Origin: Dendrolimus kikuchii
Taxonomy: Eukaryota > Arthropoda > Insecta > Lepidoptera > Lasiocampidae
Direction of reading: 5' to 3'
Assembly (NCBI GenBank): GCA_019925095.2
Contig: CM034414.1
Span: forward strand, 1,590,001 to 1,654,000
DNA length: 64,000 bases
Positions 22,711-32,902 of the stretch are shown one piece after another (position 1 is the stretch's first letter; every line of letters starts with the position of its first letter). The notes under the pieces were generated by a model. The model did not search any database, was not told the DNA's origin, and saw nothing but the letters and a program-made list of their open reading frames with translations. The translations under genes and the position numbers were made by a program.

Positions 22711-22933
22711 ATGGATATTAGCACTTTAATAAGCGAAATGGCGTTATGGCCGAACTTGCGAAACGTGATCGTCCTATTAATCGACATTTTGTTCTTTTTG
22801 CTTGGAATTCCAAACGATAACACCATAGAAGAAGAAATGTAAGGGTTTGAATTGAGTTTCCTACGTTATTGTGGATGGATCTTAATGGTTATTATACTTT
22901 GTTTTTACCAGGGGAAATCCGATTGAGGACTAA
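22711..22933 (+). CDS. candidate small spliced membrane protein
   Basis: Not recognised as any known gene. ATG at 22711 opens 43 codons if unspliced. A consensus donor (AT|GTAAGG, 22839) overlaps the stop, and a pyrimidine-rich acceptor (tttttaccAG, 22911) would remove a 73-bp intron, of typical insect size. The spliced product is 49 residues: a polar start, a predicted membrane segment NVIVLLIDILFFLLGI (about residues 19-34), then an acidic tail (IEEEM) ending GNPIED. No match to the repeat families here was seen. It resembles a single-pass microprotein, but an ORF this short can arise by chance and no promoter or homologue can be shown. Splice-site positions and the hydrophobic stretch are observed; expression is inferred. 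Confidence 0.35.
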
Positions 22934-23180
22934 GCCGCGACAAGGGCAGAACCTTGGGGGGATAATTCGCGACCTAGTGTGGGATTCGCCGGATCGGGGG
23001 TAGCACTAGCATGCCCAGTCAGAACTGGTGCCATGCTATTGCCACTCCCGGTTAGGGATACCCACTAAAACCTTATGCCAGGGCTACGGGTATATGACCT
23101 GACCTCTGCGCAGCCCTGGCAGGCGTGGGCCCCGGGAGGCCTCTTCCACTGCCGGGGAACTACTTTTACCCCCGAATGGT
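22934..23180. other. GC-rich unassigned segment
   Basis: Markedly GC-rich (gcgtgggccccgggaggcct), directly following the candidate second exon. It could be a 3' UTR or an unidentified repeat. No long ORF. Confidence 0.4.
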
Positions 23181-23295
23181 TATTATAACAACAATATACA
23201 ACCATTAATATTTAAGTATTTAACCAAACTAAGTTTCACTGGAGAATAAGTTTCAACGCTCATGTCAGTACCGTAAGTAAGTCGTGTAAGTCATA

Positions 23296-23578
23296 GTAGC
23301 GTAATGGCTAGCTCAAACTCAAAGGGCGTATTTTCGATCCTGGCCGGAACGCATGCACCACTTAGACAGTTTTCTGATCTAATGTGCATATTGTTACTAT
23401 TACCACGTGCTAACAACGATGAAGGAAAACATCGTGATGCAACCTGCACATCGAGATAACCGATGTGTCAAGCCTGCCAAGCCGCCTTGGACAAGCGTGG
23501 CGGGTATACTGTCCGTTCCCCTATAATGGGAGGCCCAAGCCCAGCAGTGGGACATTTATGGGCTGTTATTATTATTAC
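23296..23578 (+). mobile_element. SINE-H, tRNA-derived
   Basis: The tRNA-like head has an A box-like taatggctagctc (about 23301-23313) and a B box-like ttttcgatcct (23331-23341). The tail reads ggcccaagcccagcagtggg, then (ATT)n. The head is shared with 62300-62420 on the other strand. Confidence 0.78.
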
Positions 23579-23795
23579 GTCACGCTGTTATATTGCATCC
23601 GTGCATTGTAAAGCAATGCCTCGATTGATAGACGAGGCAGTCGAGCGATAATCACGAGCGAAGCAAGACGTGTGTACATTCGGTAATCTATTTAGTGACG
23701 GACTTTGCGCGTGTTATTAAATTACGATCTTTTGCATTACGTTTGGACTTGATGCGTTCGTTTATATTTGTACCTGTGTTATACATGTTTGTATT
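23579..23795 (+). mobile_element. LTR fragment
   Basis: Matches the central part of solo LTRs 1 and 2 (gacgaggcagtcgagcgata, tgtacattcggtaatc, gcgcgtgttatt). It lacks both termini and follows SINE-H directly. Confidence 0.78.
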
Positions 23796-23811
23796 ATGTA
23801 AAAAGAACAAA

Positions 23812-24068
23812 AATATTCTTTTAAATTTAATTTGATTTCTGAACGACGGGACGAACATCAAACGTTTGACAGGTAGGAATAGTTTCTAAGGGAAAGCGAA
23901 ATTGTTGTCTTAACTATATTCCAAGCATTTTTTTCATATTTACTCACCTTTCAAACCTTCCTTGGATTTCCACAAGTAATTCAAAACCAAAATTTGCCAA
24001 ATCAGTCCAGCTGTTTTCGAGTTTTCGCGAGACTAACGAACAGCAATTGATTTTTATATATATATAGA
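23812..24068 (-). mobile_element. Hel-5 Helitron-like element
   Basis: The right end, tatataGA|T, is a Helitron 5' start on the minus strand. Blocks tttctgaacgacgggacg, agcgaaattgttgt and gcgagactaacgaacagc are shared with the tandem array at 41830-42690. The left CTAG is not present. Confidence 0.65.
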
Positions 24069-24113
24069 TTATCTTTGACTATGTCAAGTACATAATCAAA
24101 GATTAATATGTTA

Positions 24114-25026
24114 CTAGTGTTCGCCCGTGGTCGAAATCCGACCACAACAATTAATGACAAAGACTGTACTTCTATAATCACAGATTTCGTCAAGGCTACA
24201 CTGTTAATTTGACTTGAACAATAAACAAAAGAGTATATATATATATAAATGAGTGTGTGTGTCAAATACATGGTAGTGTGTGTAATGTTTTTTTTATTGA
24301 TTTCGTGTATTTTAATGCATAACTTAAAAAAAAAAATATTAGCATTCTGCACTCCTCTATATCTAATATATAAAATTCTCGTGTCACAGTTTTCGTTGCC
24401 ATACTCCTCCGAAACGGCTTGACCGATTTTGATGAAATTTTTTGTGCTTATCCGGTATCTATGAGAATCGGCCAACATCTATTTTTCATCCCCCTAAATG
24501 TTAGGGGTAGTCCACCCCTAAATTTTATTTTTTATTTTTTAGACAAAATTTTTAATTTCTATTTTTTTATGATACAGCATTAAAAAATACATACAACCCT
24601 AAATTTTCACCCAGCTACGATCAACCCCTATTTTTTATTTGTTAATTATAACTTTAATTTTTTGGCAAGATTTTTAATCTTGTTTCGTCATTACTTAGAA
24701 TAAAAAAAATTATATTACTCTTTTAGATTCACAATTGGAACCGGTAGGTGGCGCTGCGATTGGGTTCTGGAATCCTCCTAATCACCTGGAGCGATTTTGT
24801 GATTTTGTTTTTGTGTGTCTGAGTGGTTACCCGGATGGTTTAGATTCGCAATTAGAACCGGTACGTGGCTCTGGTATCGGGTTCTAAAATTTTATTTTTT
24901 AAAGGCAGGACAACGTCTGCCGGGGCCGCTAGTAAACTATGAGTATGCGAAATTTCATACTCGTCCGTTCGCGCAATTTTCGTAAAAAGGGCTACAAAGT
25001 TTTTGCTTCACTTATTAGTATAATGA
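24114..25026 (-). mobile_element. Hel-3 Helitron interrupted by Hel-2
   Basis: A|CTAG at 24113-24117 and ataatGA|T at 25020-25027. The sequence breaks at ctcctctatA and resumes at TAAACTATGAG. The uninterrupted relative at 15241-15270 reads ctcctctatataaagtat. Confidence 0.82.
24362..24932 (+). mobile_element. Hel-2 Helitron, complete long form
   Basis: 571 bp, A|TCTAATATATAAAATTCTCG...gccgCTAG|T. It contains ctccgaaacggcttgaccga and two diverged copies of the block aaccggtaggtggcgctg (near 24740 and 24860), showing an internal duplication relative to the short Hel-2 copies. No ORF. Confidence 0.85.
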
Positions 25027-25162
25027 TATCAATTTTCGAAGAATTAATGGAGAAAGAAGCCCACAGTAAACAATAAGAAAAAAAAGTTAAGCGGCGTATG
25101 AAGCATCTTTGAAATCTTCATGTCCCTCTGTAAATCTGTCTGTATGTTAGACATTTTTTTTA

Positions 25163-25410
25163 ATTGCATGAGTTCTGCAGACAGGCAGACGGCCCTGATG
25201 GAAAGCGATCAACATCGCCTATGGACATTTGTAACAACAAATGTGCTGCTGCTCGGAATATAACTCAAGGTTCTTATGGAAGCATATCGTAGATCAGGGG
25301 TGGTAGCCATCCAAACGGCCAAACACCCTACCACCTGTGGGTTGTTTAGTCGCCTAACGACAGGCCGCCCCAATGCAGGAAATTGTATCCTTTCTCCGTT
25401 CCTGCATAGA
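25163..25410 (-). mobile_element. SINE-B, diverged with deletions
   Basis: From tttttttaattgcatgag to cgttcctgcatag, with internal losses (ggtgctacaaatgcg reduced). Confidence 0.78.
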
Positions 25411-25978
25411 AAAAAAAGTAAACAGTCGACTACATCGTTTGTAAATTCCATTATTGACATTTAAAAAGGTTCTAATTTTGAATACAACATAACCATTGTC
25501 GCGATTTTCGATTTTGCCGTAATAATAGCAGTTCGACACCAGATGGACGCATTCAGCTGCTCGCACACAAAAGCTTCGCGAACAAAAGTTTACGTTTTGT
25601 TCGCCATAACAATGGTAGGGGTAACGGTTTAGGAAATTTTATTTATATTTTCGCACGCTCCTTTACTTACAGCTGTTTGGGAGATTTATTTAAAGATATT
25701 TCAATGACTATATAATTGGGCTTGATTTACATTGGCATCAGTTAAGGCTTGTAGCAACGCCAGCTGCCTTACGGATATTTTGGTGCTCATTTTTCGGGCG
25801 ATAAAGAGGATTCTATAGACGCGATCGTTTTTCAGATGCATTATTATTTTGTTATGAATAAAATAAAGTAGTATTAAAAAAAAAACTAATTATTTATCTC
25901 TCTTGTATAAAGATGTAGATATGTTTTATCATGTTGTGATAAGTGTTTAAATATCATTATAAATATCGTTTATATATT
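25411..25978. other. unassigned AT-rich DNA
   Basis: No supported ORF or repeat. Confidence 0.4.
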
Positions 25979-26281
25979 TATCCGTGCAGGAACGGAGAAA
26001 GAATACAATTTCCTGCGGCCGGGCGGCCTGTCGTAAGAGGCGACTAAACAACCCACAGCCAGGTGGTAGGGCATTTGCCCGACTGGATGGCTACCACCCC
26101 TGGTCTAAAGCATGTCGCCATAACAACCTTGAGTTGTGTTCCGGCATTAGTGATCAGGTTCCAGTGACCCTTAAGAGAGCAGCAGCGTATTTGTACCACC
26201 TTTGGTGTTGTAAATATCTATAGGCGATGGTAACCGCTTTCTATAAAGTGGACCGTCTGCCTGTCTGCTGCACTCCTACAA
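25979..26281 (+). mobile_element. SINE-B, full length
   Basis: From tatccgtgcaggaacgg to cactcctacaatt, running into a TA microsatellite rather than a clean poly(A). Confidence 0.87.
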
Positions 26282-26282
26282 T

Positions 26283-26337
<55 letters not shown>
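26282..26337. repeat. (TA)n microsatellite between two retroposons
   Basis: Interrupted TA repeat joining the SINE-B 3' end to the LINE-A 5' break. Confidence 0.92.
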
Positions 26338-26340
<3 letters not shown>

Positions 26341-26668
26341 CGGGGTGAAGGTAAGGAAAGGAATGCTCCGGTGGTTCGGGCATGTGGAAAGAATGTATGA
26401 TGAAAGAATGACTAAACAGATATACAATGCAAAAGTGGATGGATGCAGAAGTCGTGGAAGGCCACGACACACCTTCCATGATCAAATTGATCGTGTACTA
26501 GCAGAAGGTGATGTCAGGAGCCTTAAGAACAGACGAGCTTGCATGACAAGAGTTATGAATGTCAAAGAGGCAAGTGAGGTGTGTAAGAATAAGCCTAAAT
26601 GGCACTCTGTTGTTCGTGCCTACCCCGCAAGGGAACTGGCGTGAAGTTATGTATGTATGTATGTATAT
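26338..26668 (+). mobile_element. LINE-A 3' fragment
   Basis: Open frame of 99 codons from MKVRKGMLRWFGHVERM to YPARELA, followed by (TATG)n. One of the best-preserved copies. Confidence 0.9.
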
Positions 26669-27089
26669 ATATATGTGTGTGTAATTGAAGCTCTCTTAAA
26701 CTTCATTTATTTTGAATTTCCCGCGCATCAACTTGGACGGCATACGTTATCTGTGTTGACAGCAGACTTTACTATGCGCGTTCGTTTCGTGATAGGAAAA
26801 GTTCTCTTTGGATTGATAGAAAAATATGTGAACGTTTTTATGAAGATCTTCTTCGAATTATAAAAATACTATTGAAGCAATAGCATTTATTGTTGTTTCT
26901 CTTTACAGGTTAGTAATTAGTAAAAGTGATTTGTACTTTAATGTAGAGATAAGTTGTGTTCTTAAAAGTTTGTATGGTACACACTTTGTAAGACTTTTCT
27001 TTAAAATAAATTTCTCTTTACAGAGCAATAACCTAAGCAGTTGTTTCAATAAACTACATATGACACACACATATGTATATATATATACA
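26669..27089. other. unassigned AT-rich DNA
   Basis: No supported ORF or repeat. Confidence 0.4.
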
Positions 27090-27520
27090 TATATCGTCTT
27101 TGGAACGAGCTGCCTATTAATATCAAGCTAGCCAAATCACTGCATATTTTTAATAGACTTTTGAAGGATTATTATAGCTTAATTTAAGGATGCAGCAGCA
27201 GTTATTGTCATCTTTTCCTAGTTTTATATTTATTTATGTAAGTGTATTTTATAATATTTTATATACATATATCGTATTAGTATGATTTTTATATTTTTAT
27301 TAATGTATATATATTATATCATGTATGTATATATTTATAAGATACTAATTCGGTAGTAAGAATAATGCAACATACCTCTGTTCTTATCAAATTTTTGTTC
27401 ATCCAAAGGTTGTCTGGAAGCAATCGCTAATAGCGATAATACCGCCTATTGTATTGTCAAATTTTATTTCTTTTAACTGTATCTTTTAAAACACAATAAA
27501 AAGCATATTCATTCATTCAT
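27090..27520 (+). pseudogene. LINE-J C-terminus and 3' UTR
   Basis: A frame reading RLWNELPINIKLAKSLHIF and RLLKDYYSLI, then stop, matches the end of Jockey/CR1-type polyproteins. The 3' UTR carries gttgtctggaagcaatcgc, the hairpin atcgctaatagcgat, aataccgcctattg and an (ATTC)n tail. Only the last few dozen codons survive, a typical 5' truncation. Confidence 0.72.
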
Positions 27521-27754
27521 TTATAATATTTTGTACCATATTACTATCATTAGAAACGTATCTAAATTTACATTGTGTATCATTTAGTATTTTGTTAAAT
27601 TTCAGGTTATACATAATTATAAGATTGAAACATTAGTAATAATAATTAAAACCAAATAAATATTGAAATAAGTATGTACCTATTATAAGTTTCAAATCAT
27701 TGTACGCCCAACCGGCAATAAATATGTAATGAGTATAAAATAACAAGAGCTATT

Positions 27755-27942
27755 TGATCGTGTACTAGCACAAGGTGATGTCAGGAGCCTTAAGAACAGA
27801 CGAGCGTGCATGACGAGAGTTATGAATGTCAAAGAAGCGAGTGAGGTGTGTAGGAATAAGCCTAAATGGCGCTCTATTGTTCGTGCCTACCCCGCAAGGG
27901 AACTGGCGTGAAGTTATGTATGTATGTATGTATGTATGTATA
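27755..27942 (+). mobile_element. LINE-A 3' fragment
   Basis: From tgatcgtgtactagcac to a long (TATG)n tail that runs straight into a MITE relative. Confidence 0.87.
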
Positions 27943-28190
27943 TATCTTCTCGATATCATTGCGGCGGAACAGTATTAGAAAAAAATTGGCACTACCAGTA
28001 GCCGAAATGAATATTGTAAAGCTATTAAGATTTTAAACAATTATTTCACGAGTTTACACTTAGAAAGATTTATAGAGTGGAGTGCCAGTGTCATAATTAT
28101 CAGAATACTGAAATCAGACAAACCCATAACTGACGCGACAGTGTCCGGAGATTATGACGATATAGAAATAACAGAATTGGGCCCCAGATA
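27943..28190. mobile_element. MITE copy 2, incomplete
   Basis: In opposite orientation to 8237-8547. Shared blocks: cttctcgatat, cggcggaa, gccgaaatg and the end cagaattgggccccag. About 60 bp of the left end is absent where LINE-A abuts. Confidence 0.6.
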
Positions 28191-28234
28191 AATGCTACAG
28201 AAGATATTGGTAACACTTACAATAACTCAGAGGG

Positions 28235-28325
28235 AGCAAGTGAGGTGTGTAAGAATAAGCCTGAATGGCGCTCTGTTGTTCGTGCCTACCCCACAAGGGA
28301 ACTGGCGTGAAGTTATGTATGTATG
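28235..28325 (+). mobile_element. LINE-A, short copy with 13-bp target duplication
   Basis: Begins at agcaagtgaggtgtg and ends in (TATG)n. It is flanked by taactcagaggga (28223-28235 and 28326-28338). Confidence 0.9.
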
Positions 28326-28335
28326 TAACTCAGAG

Positions 28336-28648
28336 GGAAAGGAATGCTCCGGTGGTTCGGGCATGTGGAAAGAATGCATGTTGAAAGAATGACTAAACAG
28401 ATATACAATGCAAAAGAGGATGGATGCAGAAGTCGTGGAAGGCCACGACACACCTTCCATGATCACATTGATCGTGTACTAGCAGAAGGTGATGTCAGGA
28501 GCCTTAAGAACAGACGAGCGTGCATGACAAGAGCTATGAATGTCAAAGAAGCAAGTGAGGTGTGTAAGAATAAGCCTGAATGGCGCTCTGTTGTTCGTGC
28601 CTACCCGGCAAGGGAACTGGCGTGAAGTTATGTATGTATGTATGTAAC
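28336..28648 (+). mobile_element. LINE-A, second copy at the same site
   Basis: Starts ggaaaggaatgctccgg with an open 93-codon frame. It is followed by taacttagaag, which matches the upstream taactcagagg at 9 of 11 positions. The two copies are therefore back-to-back insertions into one target. Confidence 0.9.
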
Positions 28649-28655
28649 TTAGAAG

Positions 28656-29326
28656 TGTTTATAGTAATAAAAGAACAGCAACTGGGCACTATACTTATAA
28701 TCGTAGAACCGTACGGTTTTAATACACTGACTACATAAACATTTTTAGAACACCTCGCCATCCCTCCAACAGTGTAAAACTATAAGAAACTTAGCAAATT
28801 AACACAACCGATAGCGGATTGAAGTCATTGATAAACCATATTAACTAAAAAGGTTATGAATGACAAGAATTTAATCAATTATTGTTTGGAAATTGTAGAT
28901 AATATTTTATATCAGATATTATTGTATTTAAAGTTATACAATAAAAATCTATCGCGTCTGCCAACATGAAAATAAAATTTAATAAATACCGTCTATATAC
29001 AAGTGAGAGATTTTGAATTATAATCTACACAATTACCACATCATATTAGAGATATTATATTGTTACATAAAATTAGGGCAAATCATGAAGAACTGCTCTA
29101 TACAAAACAGGCGCTAACCACAGTATAAATAAAAATATAACATTATTATTCAATTAAGGAAATGGCCGATTGTATCGTTTAGAAATAAGAGGGTACATAA
29201 CAAAATTAATTATTAACCTTAAAAAGAAAACACGACAAGAACGACTATGCAACTAAATTAAGGTAACTACAACTAACCACAAATTATTTAAAATAATTAA
29301 AAAACGCTTAATGGACAAAACAGGAG
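28656..29326. other. unassigned AT-rich DNA
   Basis: No supported ORF. Some phrases look like decayed transposon DNA. Confidence 0.4.
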
Positions 29327-29448
29327 ACCGGAAGGCTGGAGCTTACCTCGCTCAAAGGATTAGCCTTTGTATCCAGCGAGGTAATGCTGCCAGCCTTCTA
29401 GGTACAATGCCCAGCGACAGTGGTCTGGTGGGGCTGGACGGGCTTTAA
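29327..29448 (+). pseudogene. LINE-P C-terminal fragment
   Basis: Translates as GDRKAGAYLAQRISLCIQRG followed by NAASLLGTMPSDSGL and a stop, the conserved end of a LINE polyprotein family seen five or more times in this window. Confidence 0.75.
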
Positions 29449-29847
29449 TATAGGTTTTATTTTAATATTAGGTTTTTTTTAATATTGTATATATATTTTT
29501 AAGGTAGGTTTATTTATAGGATATTTTAGATTTTTAATTAATATTAATTTGTATAGGCTATAAAATAACACAATAATAAAAAAAATTAAACTCTAAAAAA
29601 ATACAAAAAATACAAAAAAAAAAAAACTAAATTAATAAACCATAATAATTACTGTCAAAGACTATAACTTCTATAATCACAGATTTCGCCAAGGCCAAAC
29701 TGTTAATTTGACTTGAACAATAAACAAAAGAGTATATATGCGTGTGTGTGTCATATACGTGGTAGTGTGCGTAATGTTTTTTTTTTCATAATTTAAAAAA
29801 AAATATTAGCATCCGTCGCTTCTTCTCTATATAAACTATAGCTGTGC

Positions 29848-30055
29848 CCGCGACGTCGTCCTCGTGCAATTTGTTTTCAAAACCCCCCGATTTTGAAACA
29901 TTCTTCATTGGTGCTCCGCTCCTATTGATCTTAGCGTGATGATATATAGCCTATATCCTTCCTCGATAAATGGGCTATCGAACACTGAAAGATTTTTTCA
30001 AATCAGAGCAGTAGTTCCTGATATTAGCGCGTTCAAACAAACTCTTCAGCTTTAT
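29848..30055 (-). mobile_element. Hel-1 Helitron within Hel-3
   Basis: gctgtgcccgcgacgtcgtc to aactcttcagctttatata. The terminal CTAG has become ctatag. Confidence 0.75.
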
Positions 30056-30063
30056 ATATCCGT

Positions 30064-30375
30064 ATCCGTGCAGGAACGGAGAAAGAATACAATTTCCTGC
30101 GGCCGGGCGGCCTGTCGTAAGAGGCGTCTTCACAACCCACAGCCAGGTGGTAGGGCACTTGCCCGACTGGATGGCTACCACCCCTGGTCTAAAGTATGTC
30201 GCCATAACAACCTTCGAGTTGTGTTCCGGCATTAGTAACCAGGTTCCAGTTTCCCTTAAGAGAGCAGCAGCGCATTTGTAGCACCTTTGGTGTTGCAAAT
30301 GTCCATAGGCGATGGTAACCGCTTTCCATCAAGTGGGCCATTTGCCTGTCTGCTGATCTCCTGCAATAAAAAAAA
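30064..30375 (+). mobile_element. SINE-B within Hel-1
   Basis: Full length. cttcagctttata occurs just upstream (30044-30056) and again downstream (about 30397), a plausible 13-bp target duplication in Hel-1. Confidence 0.85.
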
Positions 30376-30471
30376 AAAAAATTATTAGTATAAGAACTTC
30401 AGCTTTATAGTCCGGACAATTTTCAAAAACAGGGGTCCAAAGTTTTTGCTTCACGTGTTAATGCATAGATG

Positions 30472-30838
30472 TAACAATATAGCAACACGGCTCAAACCAT
30501 AGTGGCGTCCTTACTTCTAAATCTTCCAAATTCAAACTCCTTTTGAAATTGTCAAAGGGATAAAACCATCGAGTACCCGTCCCAATATCACGGCTCGCGG
30601 CTCAGCACACAAAAGGCTTTGCCCACTCGTGGACAAACACTTCTATTGGTTGGGATTAAACCGAAGAACATCCTTAGGAGTTGCCAAATCGATTTGAATA
30701 GCTCGTAGCGGCATTATTCGATAGCGAATTGATTCTATTATTTGTTAATATACCATGTGCAACGGTTTTTTACTTTTGACAGCTCGATTAATTGATTAAT
30801 TCGTGATGCCCTAAAGCCCTAAAGTATTAGCAATTCAA
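30472..30838. other. unassigned intergenic DNA
   Basis: No supported gene or repeat. Confidence 0.4.
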
Positions 30839-31869
30839 TCTAATATATAAAATTCTCGTGTCGCGGTGTTTGTTATCGAACTCCTCCGAAACGGCTGAAC
30901 CGATTTCTATGAAATTTTGTGTGCATATCGGGTAGGTCTGAGAATTGGCCAACATCTATTTTTCATACCCCTAAATGATAAGGGTGACCAACCCCTAAGT
31001 AATTTTATTTATTTTAATGTAATTTTTTTAGCAGAAGGTGATGTCAGGAGCCTTAAGAACAGACGAGCTTGCATGACAAGAGTTATGAATGTCAAAGAGG
31101 CAAGTGAGGTGTGTAAGAATAAGCCTAAATGGCACTCTGTTGTTCGTGCCTACCCCGCAAGGGAACTGGCGTGAAGTTATGTATGTATGTGTGTAATTTT
31201 TTTATTTTGATATTTTTATGATTGGGCTTTAAAAAATACATAGAACCCAAAATGTTCATCCTTCTACCACTAACCACAATTTTTCAATAGCGATATTAGT
31301 ATTTTAATAATTTTCTACTGTGATGATTTAGATTCAAATTTGAACCAGGTAGATGGCGCTGTAATCGGGTACGAGAATTTAGGTGTTTTTTTGTTGTTGT
31401 ATGTGTTCAAGTTTGTCTTGTGAATGGTTTAAATTAACGATTGGACCCAGTAGATGGCGCCGCGATACTCCTAAACAGTTGCTTCAAAAACTCTTTATTT
31501 TGTACTTTGGTATTAATCCTTATCAAAATAAATTACTCCATATTCAAGAAGAATTCAATACCTTTCTAGAACTTTTTGAATTATTCAATTCGAACGTTTC
31601 ATTCAAAAGATATCGCGATATTTAAAATGTAAGTATTAGTGTTGTAGCCAAATATACTAATATTGTTTGATTGAACGCGCTAATCTCAGGAACTACTGGT
31701 CTGATTTGAAAAATTCTTTCAGTGTTGGATAGCCCATTTATCGAGGAAGGCTATAGGCTATATATCATCACGCTCAGACCAATAGGAGCGGAGCACCAAT
31801 GAAGAATGTTTCAAAATCGGAGGGTTTTGAAAGCAAATTCCACGCGGACGACGTCGCGGGCACAGCTAG
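30839..31869 (+). mobile_element. chimeric Helitron (Hel-2 head, Hel-1 tail)
   Basis: Begins A|TCTAATATATAAAATTCTCG as Hel-2 and contains the Hel-2 tggcgctg blocks. From about 31485 it matches the Hel-1 tail and ends gcgggcacagCTAG|T. LINE-A sits inside. It may be a single chimeric mobile unit or two adjoining elements that each lost an end. Confidence 0.65.
31031..31191 (+). mobile_element. LINE-A with 13-bp target duplication
   Basis: Flanked by tgtaattttttta (31018-31030 and 31192-31204) within the Helitron. It begins at gcagaaggtgatgtcag and ends in TATG/TGTG repeats. Confidence 0.9.
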
Positions 31870-32076
31870 TGCATTAGATGTCTCACAGAACGGCACTACT
31901 ATGTCGCTTGGAACAATGAACTATGGCAATTGTGATATATGAAATTTCCTAGACTTGGTAGCGGTAGACCACGACGTAAACACCATGATCAAATAACAGA
32001 AGTGTTAAAAGGAGGTCATGTACAAAGCATCTCAAATAAACGTGCATGTATGAAGAGGTTTATGAAAGCAGATGCA

Positions 32077-32320
32077 ACCCTCAGTGAGAGTTATATGTTT
32101 GTGCCGTTTGCTGTCGAGACGCTTGGATCGTGGGGTCCTGAGGCCATGAGCCTCTACCAAAATTTATCGAAACGACTCATTGAATCTTCGGGTGATCAGA
32201 GGGCTGGTGCTTACCTCGGCCAACGGATCAGTATGGCGATCCGGCGAGGAAACGTAGCCAGCCTTCTAGGCACCTTACCCATAGAAGACGGCGATCTACG
32301 CTCAGTATTCTACTTATAGT
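32077..32320 (+). pseudogene. LINE-P C-terminal fragment
   Basis: Encodes SESYMFVPFAVETLGSWGPE, then GDQRAGAYLGQRISMAIRRG and NVASLLGTLP before a stop. This C-terminal domain is typical of many invertebrate LINE polyproteins. Its start coincides exactly with the duplicated target in LINE-G, so it is a 5'-truncated retrotransposition product. Confidence 0.8.
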
Positions 32321-32392
32321 CTTGACGGACTATGAGTAGAATACAATACAAATAAGATAAGTTTTCTTGCATTGTATTCGATTTTTTTTTTA

Positions 32393-32628
32393 TAATAATC
32401 GGCAGACAAACACACACATTGTATATCCCCAAATTAAGCAAGTTACGCTTGTGTTATGGGTAATATACGACGGACTACTCTGGGGCCGATCCCAGACACC
32501 CAGACCATAGTAAATAACGGAGAAAATACGTTTCCGAAATTTACTATACCAGGAATCGAACCCGGAGCCTCTGCGTTGCAGCGAGGTAGGCCGGCAAAGG
32601 CTCAACCCGCTCAACCACAGAGGCCGTC
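32393..32628 (-). mobile_element. SINE-F copy 1, tRNA-derived
   Basis: On the minus strand: gacggcctctgtggttgagc, with A box TGGTTGAGCGG (32607-32617) and a perfect B box GGTTCGATTCC (32552-32562). The 3' end is gtgtgtttgtctgccgatta. It would be transcribed by RNA polymerase III. Confidence 0.9.
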
Positions 32629-32655
32629 CACTATATGTAATTATACAATGTATTT

Positions 32656-32902
32656 AATAATAATAATAATAATCGTCAGACAAACACACACATTGTATAT
32701 CCCCAAATTAAGCAAGTTACGCTTGTGTTATGGGTAATATACAACGGACTATTCTAGCGCCGATCCCAGACACCCAGACCATAGTAAATAACGGAGAAAA
32801 TACGTTTCCGAAATTTACTATACCAGGAATCGAACCCGGAGCCTCTGCGTTGCAGCGAGGTAGGCCGGCAAAGGCTTAACCCGCTCAACCACAGAGGCCG
32901 TC
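32656..32902 (-). mobile_element. SINE-F copy 2 with (ATT)n tail
   Basis: Same structure as copy 1, with an (ATT)n 3' tail (32656-32673). It is flanked on both sides by an identical 26-bp sequence (32630-32655 and 32904-32929). Confidence 0.9.

Larger units (their letters stand above)
29655..30471 (-). mobile_element. Hel-3 Helitron with nested insertions
   Basis: Left part gtcaaagactataacttc to ctctatataaacta; right part gtccggacaattttcaaaaa to cttcacgtgttaatgcata. Between them lie a Hel-1 and a SINE-B, giving three layers. The exact ends are eroded. Confidence 0.7.

Noticed and set aside
30230..30255. Possible Pol III B box in SINE-B (ggttccagt.tccc)
   Set aside because: Two mismatches at key positions, and it lies about 175 bp from the 5' end with no matching A box at normal spacing.
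32507..32620. Functional tRNA genes at the SINE-F and SINE-H heads
   Set aside because: A and B boxes are present but no complete cloverleaf or acceptor stem is visible, and the sequences are attached to SINE bodies.
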